From Bacteroidota bacterium (GTDB taxonomy: Bacteria > Bacteroidota > Bacteroidia > Bacteroidales > JADFUO01), in NCBI GenBank assembly GCA_030622635.1, contig JAUXFX010000012.1, forward strand, positions 1-34,651: a DNA stretch of 34,651 bases. Reading direction: 5' to 3'. Positions 9,316 to 19,155 of this stretch are shown here, one piece after another (within the stretch, counting starts at the first letter, position 1; the number at the start of each line of letters is the position of its first letter). The notes beneath the pieces were generated by a model. That model was not told where the DNA came from. It saw only the letters and a program-made list of their open reading frames with translations, and searched no databases. The translations under genes and the position numbers were made by a program.

Positions 9316-12300
9316 ATGAAAAAAGCAAAACTAGTATTAGCTCTTGTAGCAATAGTTCTCTTTGTTATCGGAATAAAATGGGCTGTCAGCGATGATTCAA
9401 AAGATGAAAAAACCAGAAGGTCACTGGTTGACACCCGCGTTGACAACAACGGTTACTGGAAAAAAATGGCTAAAGAAGGATTAGCCTTATTAAACCCTGA
9501 GATTACCGTTGAAAAAGCAATCTACACAGGAAGTGAAATTAAAGCTGCTACTGTTAAAACTAAAGACTCACAGGACATTCCTGTAACAACTGAGAATTGT
9601 ACTCAAAGTGAGAACTCGATCTTCATTAACCCCAACGATTATCTTAACCCGCTAAACTCCAATAATTCCACTACAGATCCTGTTGATGACCGTGGCCTTT
9701 ATGGGGCAAATGATTTTTACTCCTTTGACGGCGGAGAAACCTGGGATGGAGAATTAGAAGGAGCCGGCGTTCCAAACTGGGGAGACCCTGCTGCAGCGAT
9801 TGACCTGAACGGAAGATATTATGTTGGCTATATTTCAGTTGGAATGGGTATGGGAGTTTCTTATTCATTTGACCAGGGAAATAACTGGACAGCAGTTAGT
9901 ATTACTTCGGTTTCATCAGATAAAAACCACTTATGGGTTGATAACTGTTTAACTAGCCCTTATGAAGGAAATATTTATAATTCATGGACTATCTTTAGCG
10001 GTTCAGACATGTATGAAATTGGATTTTCACGATCAACTAATTCAGGTATCAATTATTCAACTCCAATAGAGATCAGCTCTGATGTAGCTGCCGGAAGTCA
10101 CAATCAGGGAGTTAATTTAAATTCGGGTCCAAACGGCGAAGTATATGCTGTCTGGGCAATTTATGATTCATGGCCCACAGATGAAACAGCTATTGGTTTT
10201 TCCAAATCATTGGATGGTGGTGCTACTTTTGATACATCAATAAGGATAATTGAAAATATCAGGGGAATAAGAATAACTGAAACCTCAAAAGATATGAGGG
10301 TTAATTCATTTCCCGTTCTGGCTGTGGATATTAGCGGTGGTACAAATAATGGAAATTTATATGTTGTGTGGTCAAATATCGGTGAACCCGGAATTAACAC
10401 AGGAACGGATATTGATGTTTATATGATAAAATCTTCCGATCAGGGAGATACATGGTCCGACCCAATAAAAGTAAATCAGGATCCAACAGGTTTGGGTAAA
10501 GAGCATTATTTCCCATGGATAACCTGCGACCCTGTAAATAATATGCTTAGTGTTATTTTTTATGATGACAGAAATGTTTCAAGCACACAATGTGAAGTTT
10601 ACTGCGCCAATTCTTTTGATGCCGGCGAAACATGGGAAGATTTTAAAGTAAGTGACGTTGCCTTCACACCTGCACCGATAGAAGGTTTAGCTGAAAGATA
10701 TTTTGGTGATTATCTCGGTATTTCAGCAAGAAACGGTATTGTTTATCCATGCTGGACAGATAACAGATCCGGTTCTGCAATGACGTATGTTTCACCTTAT
10801 GAAACTATTGTTTATGCCTGTCCTGAAAATCTTACGGCAGACCTGACATTTGAAACCGGACAGCTTGACCTTACCTGGTTTTTTGAAGGTGCGGAAGATT
10901 TCCTTTATTTTAATATTTACAGGGATGACGAAATTATCGGTAATACCGAAGATACGACTTATACTGATTATCTTCCTGATTACGGTTATTATAATTACAA
11001 AGTTACTGCATATTATGAAGGCGATGAAGAATCTGTTCCTGCACAAGTTGATGTTCAATGGGGTGATGCCCATATCTCTGTAAATACAACAGAAATTACC
11101 GAAACATTACAACCCGGAGAATCATCTACCCAATTTTTTACTATCTTAAGTATTGGTGAACTTGAACTTGAATATTTAATTAATCCGGTAGTTAATTCCG
11201 GCAAAGAATATACCCGTGAATATTGTCCTGCAAGCGGCGGTTGTAATGAATATATTAGCAATGTGCAGCTTGGCAATATTAATAATTCATCCGGCTGTGA
11301 TGAATATGCCGATTATACTGATCTTTCAACAATTATGAATTTTGACAATTCTTATGAAATTACCATTACAAACGGATGTCCGGATCAACAAAGTCAATGC
11401 GGAATATGGATTGACTGGAATCAAAATGATGATTTTACCGATGATGAACCAATAACCGTAAATGGTACTCCCGGCAACGGACCTTATACTGCAACTATTA
11501 TTCCTCCTTCTGAAGCTCATTTTGGTATTACAACTATGAGAATCAGAATTACAAACATAGGATCTATTAATCCTTGTGGTATTACTCCTCGTGGTGAAGT
11601 CGAAGACTATTCTATCAATTTAATTGATTGGCTTATTGTTACACCTCTTGAAGGTAATATTGCTACAGGAGATTCAGCAATAATTCAGGTTGATTTTAGT
11701 GCAGCTAATATTGGATTCGGCATTTATTATGCAGACCTTATTATAAGCAACAACGACCCGGATTTACCCCAAATAACAATCCCTGTTACTTTAAATGTTA
11801 CAGATATGTATGTTGATGTTTATGCCGAGCCGGAAGAAATTTGCGTTAGCGAGTCTGCTCAATTATTTGCCGACCCAACAGGAGGTTCAGGAATATACAC
11901 TTATTCTTGGACATCCGACCCAGCGGGCTTTTTCTCAGAAGATCAAAATCCGGTATTTACTCCAATATTAGAAACAACAACATTTATTGTTGAAGTTGAT
12001 GATGGTCAGTTCCAGGTAAATGGTCAGACAACTGTTATTGCACGCCCATTACCTGATATAAATTTAGGAAATGATACTGCTATCTGCCAGGGCGAATCAC
12101 TCGTTCTGGAAATCATTGAAGGTTATAAAAGCTATCTGTGGCAGGACGGCTCCACAAACAATACATACACTGTTACGGAAACCGGCTTATACCGGGTTGA
12201 AGTAACCAACCTGTTTGATTGTGTCAGCACTGATTCAATTGAAGTAACAGCTAATCCGATACCTGTTGTTGATTTGGGTATTGACACAAGCATTTGTGCA

Positions 12301-12765
12301 CATCTTATTTATATATTGGATGCCGGAAATGCCGAAGCTGCATATTTATGGTCAACCGGCGAAACTACTCAAATCATTGAAACGGATTCTTCAGGAGTTG
12401 GGCTGGGAACTAAAAATATTTGGGTAAATGTAACTAATAACTATATGTGTACATCAAGCGATTCGGTAGCTATCACTTTTTATGACTGTACAGGAATTGA
12501 TGAGTTTGATAACAAGCTCGGTATAAATATTTTTCCGAATCCCAATAATGGTATATTTACAGTTGAATTGAATTCAGAAAATAATACAACTGTTGATCTG
12601 AAAATAATGAACTCATTAGGTGCAAATGTTTATGAAATTAATAATGTGAAATTATCAGGGAAATACTTAAAAAATATTGATATCAGTAATTTTTCCGAAG
12701 GTATTTATTTGCTTATAATTGAAGATAAAAACAAAATATATAACACAAAAATTGTTATTCAGTAA
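9316..12765 (+). CDS. Sialidase-like Asp-box propeller protein with GEVED domain (T9SS cargo)
   Basis: An 1149-residue secreted multidomain protein. The N-terminus has one hydrophobic segment (about 5-24) followed by a charged stretch, so cleavage is uncertain. Residues about 130-490 contain six Asp-box motifs (S-x-D-x-G-x-x-W type), clear at 136-143, 184-191, 373-380 and 433-440 and weaker near 240 and 298. This predicts a six-bladed sialidase/BNR propeller. I did not find the full sialidase arginine triad or a convincing RIP motif, so enzymatic activity is unproven. Then come an fn3-like domain (503-580), a GEVED domain (about 690-770, with IWIDWNQNDDF and RGEVEDYS), a trailing beta domain (771-830), PKD/Ig-like domains (about 840-1055) and a sorting domain from FPNPNNG (1073-1149). 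It probably binds or processes glycans or other surface polymers alongside the peptidases flanking it. Confidence 0.82.
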   Translation: MKKAKLVLALVAIVLFVIGIKWAVSDDSKDEKTRRSLVDTRVDNNGYWKKMAKEGLALLNPEITVEKAIYTGSEIKAATVKTKDSQDIPVTTENCTQSENSIFINPNDYLNPLNSNNSTTDPVDDRGLYGANDFYSFDGGETWDGELEGAGVPNWGDPAAAIDLNGRYYVGYISVGMGMGVSYSFDQGNNWTAVSITSVSSDKNHLWVDNCLTSPYEGNIYNSWTIFSGSDMYEIGFSRSTNSGINYSTPIEISSDVAAGSHNQGVNLNSGPNGEVYAVWAIYDSWPTDETAIGFSKSLDGGATFDTSIRIIENIRGIRITETSKDMRVNSFPVLAVDISGGTNNGNLYVVWSNIGEPGINTGTDIDVYMIKSSDQGDTWSDPIKVNQDPTGLGKEHYFPWITCDPVNNMLSVIFYDDRNVSSTQCEVYCANSFDAGETWEDFKVSDVAFTPAPIEGLAERYFGDYLGISARNGIVYPCWTDNRSGSAMTYVSPYETIVYACPENLTADLTFETGQLDLTWFFEGAEDFLYFNIYRDDEIIGNTEDTTYTDYLPDYGYYNYKVTAYYEGDEESVPAQVDVQWGDAHISVNTTEITETLQPGESSTQFFTILSIGELELEYLINPVVNSGKEYTREYCPASGGCNEYISNVQLGNINNSSGCDEYADYTDLSTIMNFDNSYEITITNGCPDQQSQCGIWIDWNQNDDFTDDEPITVNGTPGNGPYTATIIPPSEAHFGITTMRIRITNIGSINPCGITPRGEVEDYSINLIDWLIVTPLEGNIATGDSAIIQVDFSAANIGFGIYYADLIISNNDPDLPQITIPVTLNVTDMYVDVYAEPEEICVSESAQLFADPTGGSGIYTYSWTSDPAGFFSEDQNPVFTPILETTTFIVEVDDGQFQVNGQTTVIARPLPDINLGNDTAICQGESLVLEIIEGYKSYLWQDGSTNNTYTVTETGLYRVEVTNLFDCVSTDSIEVTANPIPVVDLGIDTSICAHLIYILDAGNAEAAYLWSTGETTQIIETDSSGVGLGTKNIWVNVTNNYMCTSSDSVAITFYDCTGIDEFDNKLGINIFPNPNNGIFTVELNSENNTTVDLKIMNSLGANVYEINNVKLSGKYLKNIDISNFSEGIYLLIIEDKNKIYNTKIVIQ

Positions 12766-12904
12766 TTAAACTGAATGAAAACGAGTTTGCAAATTTATCA
12801 ACGCTTAAATTGCATATTACCAAGCAATTAACTTGTTCGGGAATTGCAAAGTTTATGCGTTTCAGTATAAATAAATCAGAAATATTAACTAAAAATTCAG
12901 AAAA

Positions 12905-15900
12905 ATGATCAAAAACAAAAAATCCATACTGAAACTTAACTGCAAGTTATCAGTTTTATTAATTGCAACACTAATGTTTGCAGTTAATTCTTTCGCACAA
13001 AAAGTGACTTACCCCGACAGTTGGGGAAAATCAGGAATATCGTTAAAAAATGAAAATTCTTCAGGAGTGATTGTAAATTTCTCAATAAACGAATTTACAT
13101 TTACCGACAGAGATGTTAACGGCGAAGTAATGAAGGCAGTACAGTTGCCCGGACATTTTTTACCTAATAATGAAGGAGCACCCGATTTACCGGGTTCCGG
13201 CAGGTATATTGCAATACCACAGGGAGCAAAAGCTATATTAAAAGTTATTGCCTCAAGGACAGAGAAATATTCAAATGTAAACATTTCTCCTGCACCACGT
13301 ATCCCAAAAGATAATGAAACCGGACCGCTTGTTTACAAAAAGGATAGAAAAATTTATACTGCTGATAGATTTTATCCTTCAGAACCGGTGCTAATGTCTC
13401 CTCCCACAAAAATAAGGGGAGTGGATGCTGTAATGTTGGGTGTTACTCCATTCCAGTATAATCCCGTAACCAAAGAATTAATTGTTTACAGGGATATTGA
13501 AATTGAAGTAACTTTTGAAGGTGGTAACGGTCTATTTGGCGATGACAGTTTCAGAAGCTTTTGGTTTGACCCGATACTTAAGGGAACTTTGCTTAATAAA
13601 AATTCATTACCTGAAATTGATTATTCAATATCTTCATCTGCTAATTCAAGAACAGAAGACTACGAGTATATTATTATCGTACCTGATGATCCTGCTTTTA
13701 TTTCATGGGCAGATTCTCTCAAGCAATGGAGAATTAAACAAGGAATCAGGACAGGAATAGTTACAACAACCGAAATAGGAGGTAACACAACTACTGCCAT
13801 TGAAAATTATATTGATAATGCATATAATACATGGGACGTTAAACCTGTTGCAGTTCTTTTAATAGGTGATTACGGAACTTCCGGAAATACAATTATCTCT
13901 CCAACCTGGAATAGTACCTGTGTCTCCGACCATGTTTATGCCGATGTTAACGGCAATGACATGGCAGATGTTATTCTTGCCCGAATGACCGCTCAAGACG
14001 AAGGACATCTTGAAACAATGATAGGAAAGATACTTGATTATGAACGAAATCCCCCGACCAATCCCGATTTTTATGACCATCCTATTACTGCTTTGGGCTG
14101 GCAAACCTCCCGCTGGTTCCAGATATGCTCTGAATCTGTCGGTGGTTTTTTTAAGAATATTCATGGTAAAGACCCTGTACGAATTAACGCAATTTATGAC
14201 GGCAATCCTAATGTTGATCCCTGGTCAACTGCTAATAACACAAATTTAGTTGTTGATCATTTCGGTCCTGACGGATTGGGATATATCCCTGCCACCCCTG
14301 CAGAGCTTGGCGGATGGACAGGAGGTAATGCAACTGATGTAAATAATGCAATTAACAGCGGTGCCTTTATTTTACAACACCGTGACCATGGTAACGTAAC
14401 CCTTTGGGGAGAACCTTACTACACTATCGGCGATATGTCAGGATTAAGTAATGACGACCTTGTTTTTGTATTTTCTATTAACTGCCTTACAGGAAAATTC
14501 AACGCATCAAGTGAATGTTTTGCAGAAGCATTTCACAGGCATCAACAAGGTGCTCTGGGTATTATTGCTGCTTCAGAAACTTCATACTCTTTTGTAAACG
14601 ATACTTATGTTTGGGGTATGTATGATAATATGTGGCCTGAATTTATGCCTGATTTTACTACTACTCCCGATTCAAGAGGAGTACTTCCTGCATTTGGTAA
14701 TGCTGCAGGTAAATATTTCCTTGAACAATCAAACTGGCCATATAATACTGGCAGTAAAATGGTTACATATTATCTGTTCCATCATCATGGCGGTGCCTTT
14801 TCAACTGTTTATTCGGAAATGCCTCAGAATTTAACAGTTATCCATGATAATGTTTTATTAGCAGGGCTTGACTACTTCAACGTTACTGCTGATGAAGGCT
14901 CATTAATTGCATTAACCGTAGGTGATGAAATAATAGGTACAGGCACAGGAACAGGAGCACCTCTTAATATCTCTATCGCTCCGCAGTTTCCGCCGGCAAT
15001 GGTCGAAATCACTGTTACAAAACAAAATTATTTCAGGTATAATGCATCTGTTCAGGTTATTCCGCCTGTTGGTGCCTATGTAATAAAAGACTCTTATACA
15101 ATTAATGATGATTCAGGGAACGGAAACGGAGAAATAGATTACGGCGAATCCATCTTGCTTTCATTAACAATGAAAAACGTTGGAAGCGAAAATGCTGAAA
15201 ACATTACAGTAAATATTGAAACAAATGATGATTATATTACCCTAACAACATTTTCCACTTTTTATGGTAATATTCCGTCTGGGGATACAGCTACTGTTGT
15301 TGATGGTTTTGCTTTTGATGTCGCAAATAACATTCCTGATGAACATGTTATTGATTTTAATGTTTTAGCAACTGACGGCGACAGCACCTGGAACAGTAAT
15401 TTTAATGCAATTGCCTACGCACCTGTTTTTATTGTAGGTGATCTGATAATTGATGATACTGCAAGTGGTAATGGTGATGGTTATCTTGATCCCGGAGAAA
15501 CCGCTGACATAATAATTTCATCAACAAACATCGGACACGCTGAAGCCTTCGATGCCGGAGCAGTAATTTCTTCATCCTGTAGTTACCTTACAATCAATTC
15601 CGATTCTTCTTATATTGGAAGCATTCCGGTAAATAATTCTGCTGTAGCAACATTCAACGTTACAGCCGGAGTTTCAGCTCCTTCCGGTACAATTGCAGAA
15701 ATTGAATTTGAAATTTCTAATGGTCCGGACATAACAGCAAATAAAGTTTTTGAAATTACTATTGGCAAAATACCTATTTTAATCGTTGATCTGGATCCTA
15801 ATAATTCTTCAGGGCCGGCTATATTTGAGTGCATTAACAATATAGGTATATCATCAGAATATGCTACTACTTTTTCAACGGACCTTAATTCATATTCTTC

Positions 15901-17386
15901 GGTTTTTGTATGCCTTGGGATTTATAATAGTAATTATATTTTACAACAATCAGAAGGACAATTGCTTGCCGATTTTATTGATAATGGTGGTAATATTTAT
16001 ATGGAAGGCGGTGATACCTGGTATTATAACACCCAAACACCGGTACATCCATACTTTAAAATAAATCCAACTTCCGATGGTTCAAGTGATTTGAGCACAT
16101 TAAACGGCCAAAGCGGAAGCATTACAGAAGGACTAAGTTACAGCTATGCAGGAGAAAATAACTGGATTGATCATATCAGCCCTGTTTCACCTGCTGAACT
16201 GATATTTAAAAACCAGTCTCCTGTTTATGACTGCGGTGTTGCTTATGATGCCGGTGATTATAAAACCATTGGTGTGTCATTTGAGTTTGGCGGTTTGGTT
16301 AACGGCACAAATACAAAACAAGAACTGATGGAGAAATATCTTGAATTTTTCGGATTTACCGGTGTTCCTACAGCTCCGCTAACTCCAACAGGATCAACCG
16401 AAGTATGTGTAAATGCCGAACAAGTTGAGTACTATACAAATAGTGTGGAAAATACTGATCTTTACATTTGGGTAATTGAACCGGAAGAAGCTGGTACTGT
16501 ATATGGCACAGATACACTTATAACAATCAACTGGAATGATACTTATACCGGAGAAACAGCTACAGTCAAAGTTTGCGGTTCGAATCAAAGTGGTTCAGGT
16601 CCTTATTCCGATAATCTTGTAGTTAATATGCTTGAACTGCCTACTGCTATCTTATCCGGTGAGGCATCAATTTGTTATGGCGATAGCACTCAACTAACAG
16701 TAGAACTTACCGGCTCATCTCCATGGGAAATTATAATAGGAAGTAATACCTTTAATATCGAACAAACTCCATGGTCATGTTGGGTGAAACCTGAAACAAC
16801 TACTGAATTTACTATCTCTTCTGTAACTCATGCAAACGGATGTACTAATTCGGGTTCAGGAAACGCTTTGGTAACCGTTTATGAATTACCTCAACCGGAT
16901 CTGGGTCCTGATACAAATATTTGTATAAACCACATAATTACATTAGATCCAGGTTCATTTGTTTCTTATGAATGGTTTGACGGTTCAACCGAAACTGAAT
17001 TTATCTTTAATGCCTCCAACTACGGAATAGGAATAACAGATGTTTCGGTAACAGTTACAGATGAAAACGGTTGTGAAGCAGAAACAACGGTTTCAGTGAA
17101 CGTTGAAGAATGTGCCGGTATTGAGGAACTTGATAATCTTAATATTGGTATTTATCCGAATCCTAATAACGGTACATTTACATTAAAATTAAATTCATCT
17201 GAAATTAATAAAATTAATTATAGTATTGTAAATTCAATTGGTAATGTATTGTTTAAAGTGAAAGATGTTCAGATAAATGGAGAATATGAAAATACTATTG
17301 ATCTTTCAGATCATTCCGAAGGAATTTATTTCCTTATAATAGAAAACAAAAAAGGAATAATTAGTAAGAAAATTGTTATACAATAA
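12905..17386 (+). CDS. Gingipain-like C25 cysteine peptidase, paralogue 2 (T9SS cargo)
   Basis: A 1493-residue C25 peptidase that aligns with the product of 5474-9274 from the signal peptide (about 1-32) to residue about 1155: propeptide, catalytic domain, Ig-like domain, two CARDB-like domains and the Rossmann-like module (954-1152). The catalytic dyad H495 (HRDHGN) and C527 (SINCLTG) is intact with the same 32-residue spacing. After residue 1155 the two diverge. This one has about 250 extra residues of PKD/Ig-like domains and a YPNPNNG-type sorting domain (1417-1493) resembling that of the sialidase-like neighbour. It is preceded by a 139-base gap in which I see no strong promoter, so it may share a transcript with the upstream genes or have its own. 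It is followed by a palindromic repeat. Substrate specificity is unknown. Confidence 0.92.
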   Translation: MIKNKKSILKLNCKLSVLLIATLMFAVNSFAQKVTYPDSWGKSGISLKNENSSGVIVNFSINEFTFTDRDVNGEVMKAVQLPGHFLPNNEGAPDLPGSGRYIAIPQGAKAILKVIASRTEKYSNVNISPAPRIPKDNETGPLVYKKDRKIYTADRFYPSEPVLMSPPTKIRGVDAVMLGVTPFQYNPVTKELIVYRDIEIEVTFEGGNGLFGDDSFRSFWFDPILKGTLLNKNSLPEIDYSISSSANSRTEDYEYIIIVPDDPAFISWADSLKQWRIKQGIRTGIVTTTEIGGNTTTAIENYIDNAYNTWDVKPVAVLLIGDYGTSGNTIISPTWNSTCVSDHVYADVNGNDMADVILARMTAQDEGHLETMIGKILDYERNPPTNPDFYDHPITALGWQTSRWFQICSESVGGFFKNIHGKDPVRINAIYDGNPNVDPWSTANNTNLVVDHFGPDGLGYIPATPAELGGWTGGNATDVNNAINSGAFILQHRDHGNVTLWGEPYYTIGDMSGLSNDDLVFVFSINCLTGKFNASSECFAEAFHRHQQGALGIIAASETSYSFVNDTYVWGMYDNMWPEFMPDFTTTPDSRGVLPAFGNAAGKYFLEQSNWPYNTGSKMVTYYLFHHHGGAFSTVYSEMPQNLTVIHDNVLLAGLDYFNVTADEGSLIALTVGDEIIGTGTGTGAPLNISIAPQFPPAMVEITVTKQNYFRYNASVQVIPPVGAYVIKDSYTINDDSGNGNGEIDYGESILLSLTMKNVGSENAENITVNIETNDDYITLTTFSTFYGNIPSGDTATVVDGFAFDVANNIPDEHVIDFNVLATDGDSTWNSNFNAIAYAPVFIVGDLIIDDTASGNGDGYLDPGETADIIISSTNIGHAEAFDAGAVISSSCSYLTINSDSSYIGSIPVNNSAVATFNVTAGVSAPSGTIAEIEFEISNGPDITANKVFEITIGKIPILIVDLDPNNSSGPAIFECINNIGISSEYATTFSTDLNSYSSVFVCLGIYNSNYILQQSEGQLLADFIDNGGNIYMEGGDTWYYNTQTPVHPYFKINPTSDGSSDLSTLNGQSGSITEGLSYSYAGENNWIDHISPVSPAELIFKNQSPVYDCGVAYDAGDYKTIGVSFEFGGLVNGTNTKQELMEKYLEFFGFTGVPTAPLTPTGSTEVCVNAEQVEYYTNSVENTDLYIWVIEPEEAGTVYGTDTLITINWNDTYTGETATVKVCGSNQSGSGPYSDNLVVNMLELPTAILSGEASICYGDSTQLTVELTGSSPWEIIIGSNTFNIEQTPWSCWVKPETTTEFTISSVTHANGCTNSGSGNALVTVYELPQPDLGPDTNICINHIITLDPGSFVSYEWFDGSTETEFIFNASNYGIGITDVSVTVTDENGCEAETTVSVNVEECAGIEELDNLNIGIYPNPNNGTFTLKLNSSEINKINYSIVNSIGNVLFKVKDVQINGEYENTIDLSDHSEGIYFLIIENKKGIISKKIVIQ

Positions 17387-17398
17387 ATTAACATCCAC

Positions 17399-17431
17399 AG
17401 ACCTACGAGGTTTTGAAAACCTCGTAGGTCT
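17399..17431. repeat. Interspersed palindrome after the C25 peptidase gene
   Basis: 16-base perfect arms (AGACCTACGAGGTTTT) flank a single G at 17415. The element starts 13 bases after the stop codon, so it may act as a hairpin terminator or mRNA 3' stabiliser, although no long T-tract follows. It shares the ACCTNNNAGGTTTT core layout with the palindrome at 2002-2037. Confidence 0.75.
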
Positions 17432-17473
17432 TATAACATCAAAATTGAATTCAATTATTTACCTGTTTATATA

Positions 17474-17481
17474 TATCTTTG
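17474..17481 (+). promoter_or_regulatory. Possible -7 promoter box for the Omp28-like gene
   Basis: TATCTTTG fits TAnnTTTG and lies 41 bases upstream of the ATG at 17522, downstream of the palindrome. This supports a separate transcription unit. A -33 TTG at the right distance is not clear. Confidence 0.45.
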
Positions 17482-17521
17482 CAAAAATAAATATCTCATT
17501 TATTAATTAAACTTTTTTGCT

Positions 17522-19012
17522 ATGAAAAATTTAATTTTTACACTAACGTTATTGTTCTCTGTTGTAGTTTTATTTGCACAGCAGGTACAAAGAGACAAGG
17601 TAATAGTTGAAATTGCTACGAGCTGCGGGTGCTACTATTGTCCCGGTGCAGCAATGGGTGCAGACGACCTGATTGCAAACGGATGTGAAGTTGGAATCAT
17701 AGAATACCACAGCGGTGATCCATTTTCAAACCCTGCTTCAAATTACCGTAAGAATTATTACAATATTTCAGGTATCCCGCATGCAAAATTTGATGGTATA
17801 TTATCTGTTTTAGGCGGCAGCCATACTCAAAGTATGTACCCACAATATCTTGCCAAGTATAATCAAAGGATAGTCATTCCTTGTAATTTCACTGTTGATA
17901 TTTTCGGTGAAAATAATGGACAAGATTATGATATTACTTTGGTGCTTGAACAAGTGGAACCATATACGGGGTATAATCTTGTTGCACATCTGGTTTTAAC
18001 CGAATCAGAAATTCCCTACGTTTGGCAGGGAATGTCAGAGTTAAATTTCGTTGAAAGATTAATGATTCCCGACCATTTTGGTACAGCTTTGGATTTTTCG
18101 GGAGGTGATGAAATTATACTAAATTTAAATTTCACTTTGAACTCAGCATGGGTAACCGAACATTGTGAATTGGTGGCATTTATTCAAAATAATTCTACAA
18201 AAGAGATCTTACAGGGAACAAAAGTAACATTAGATGATCTGAATCCTTATGTTCCACCATTAAAGGCAGATTTCACTGCGAGCGACACACTTTTTTGTGT
18301 TGGCACGGAAGTTCTTTTTTCTGACCAGTCAACCGGTAATCCGACTTCATGGTGCTGGAGTTTTCCCGGCGCAACACCTGATACTTCTAATGAACAAAAT
18401 CCCATTGTCATATATCATGTTCCCGGAACTCATGACGTATCATTAATGGTTTCAACGGGTTTTGTTACTAATACCACAATAAAAGAAAATTACATAACAG
18501 TAATAGGCGAAGAAGTAACCTTTGATTCCATACCGGATCAATGCATAACCTTTGAGCCATTTGAGCTAACTCAAGGAGAGCCTGAAGGTGGTGAATATTT
18601 CGGACCCGGCATAACCGACGGTTGGTTTGATCCTGAAGCTGCCGGTTTAGGTACACATACACTCGGATATACATATACTGACCCAAATACGGACTGTACC
18701 GATACTACATATATAACGGTTTATGTTGATGAATGTACAGGTATAATTGAAACCACAGGTATTGAGATTGCCTTGTATCCAAACCCGAACCAAGGTAAGT
18801 TTGTATTAACTTTGAATTCAAATTTTTCAAAAATTGCTGATATTAAAATCATCAATGCTATAGGAAAAATTGTTTACGAAGAAAATAATATTATCATAAA
18901 TGGAATTTATTCAAGCAATATCAATCTTGAAAAATTTTCAAATGGAATTTATTATTTAAGTGTTAAGAGTGATAATTACATGGATTATAAAAAGATAATT
19001 CTTCAGCATTGA
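17522..19012 (+). CDS. Omp28-like thioredoxin-fold protein with PKD domain (T9SS cargo)
   Basis: A 496-residue secreted protein. A signal peptide (about 1-20, ending LFAQ) precedes an Omp28-related domain. That domain has a CxxC pair (C37 and C40 in CGCYYCPGA) at the site where the family has its thioredoxin-like motif, followed by GIIEYHSGDPFSNP and the cis-proline-like GIPHAKFDG segment. A PKD domain follows (about 249-329, with TSWCWSFPGATP), then a short linker and a sorting domain from LYPNPNQGKF (418-496) similar to those of the two preceding genes. Omp28-family proteins are surface proteins of unclear role. A disulfide or redox role for extracellular cargo is an inference from the CxxC motif. 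The stop is TGA. Confidence 0.82.
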   Translation: MKNLIFTLTLLFSVVVLFAQQVQRDKVIVEIATSCGCYYCPGAAMGADDLIANGCEVGIIEYHSGDPFSNPASNYRKNYYNISGIPHAKFDGILSVLGGSHTQSMYPQYLAKYNQRIVIPCNFTVDIFGENNGQDYDITLVLEQVEPYTGYNLVAHLVLTESEIPYVWQGMSELNFVERLMIPDHFGTALDFSGGDEIILNLNFTLNSAWVTEHCELVAFIQNNSTKEILQGTKVTLDDLNPYVPPLKADFTASDTLFCVGTEVLFSDQSTGNPTSWCWSFPGATPDTSNEQNPIVIYHVPGTHDVSLMVSTGFVTNTTIKENYITVIGEEVTFDSIPDQCITFEPFELTQGEPEGGEYFGPGITDGWFDPEAAGLGTHTLGYTYTDPNTDCTDTTYITVYVDECTGIIETTGIEIALYPNPNQGKFVLTLNSNFSKIADIKIINAIGKIVYEENNIIINGIYSSNINLEKFSNGIYYLSVKSDNYMDYKKIILQH

Positions 19013-19155
19013 TATTTAAAATAATAATTAGCTATTTGAGGTCGGACTGAATAATTCATCTGAAATTTTATGAATAATACAGGTTAAATCATACTTTTTA
19101 AACCGGGCTTATATTATTTAATAGAAAAAATAACAAATATAACTCTCTATTGTTA

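Noticed and set aside
9316-12765. Confident annotation as an active sialidase
   Set aside because: Asp boxes define a propeller fold shared by many non-sialidases. The arginine triad, RIP motif and nucleophile Tyr/Glu pair could not be located.
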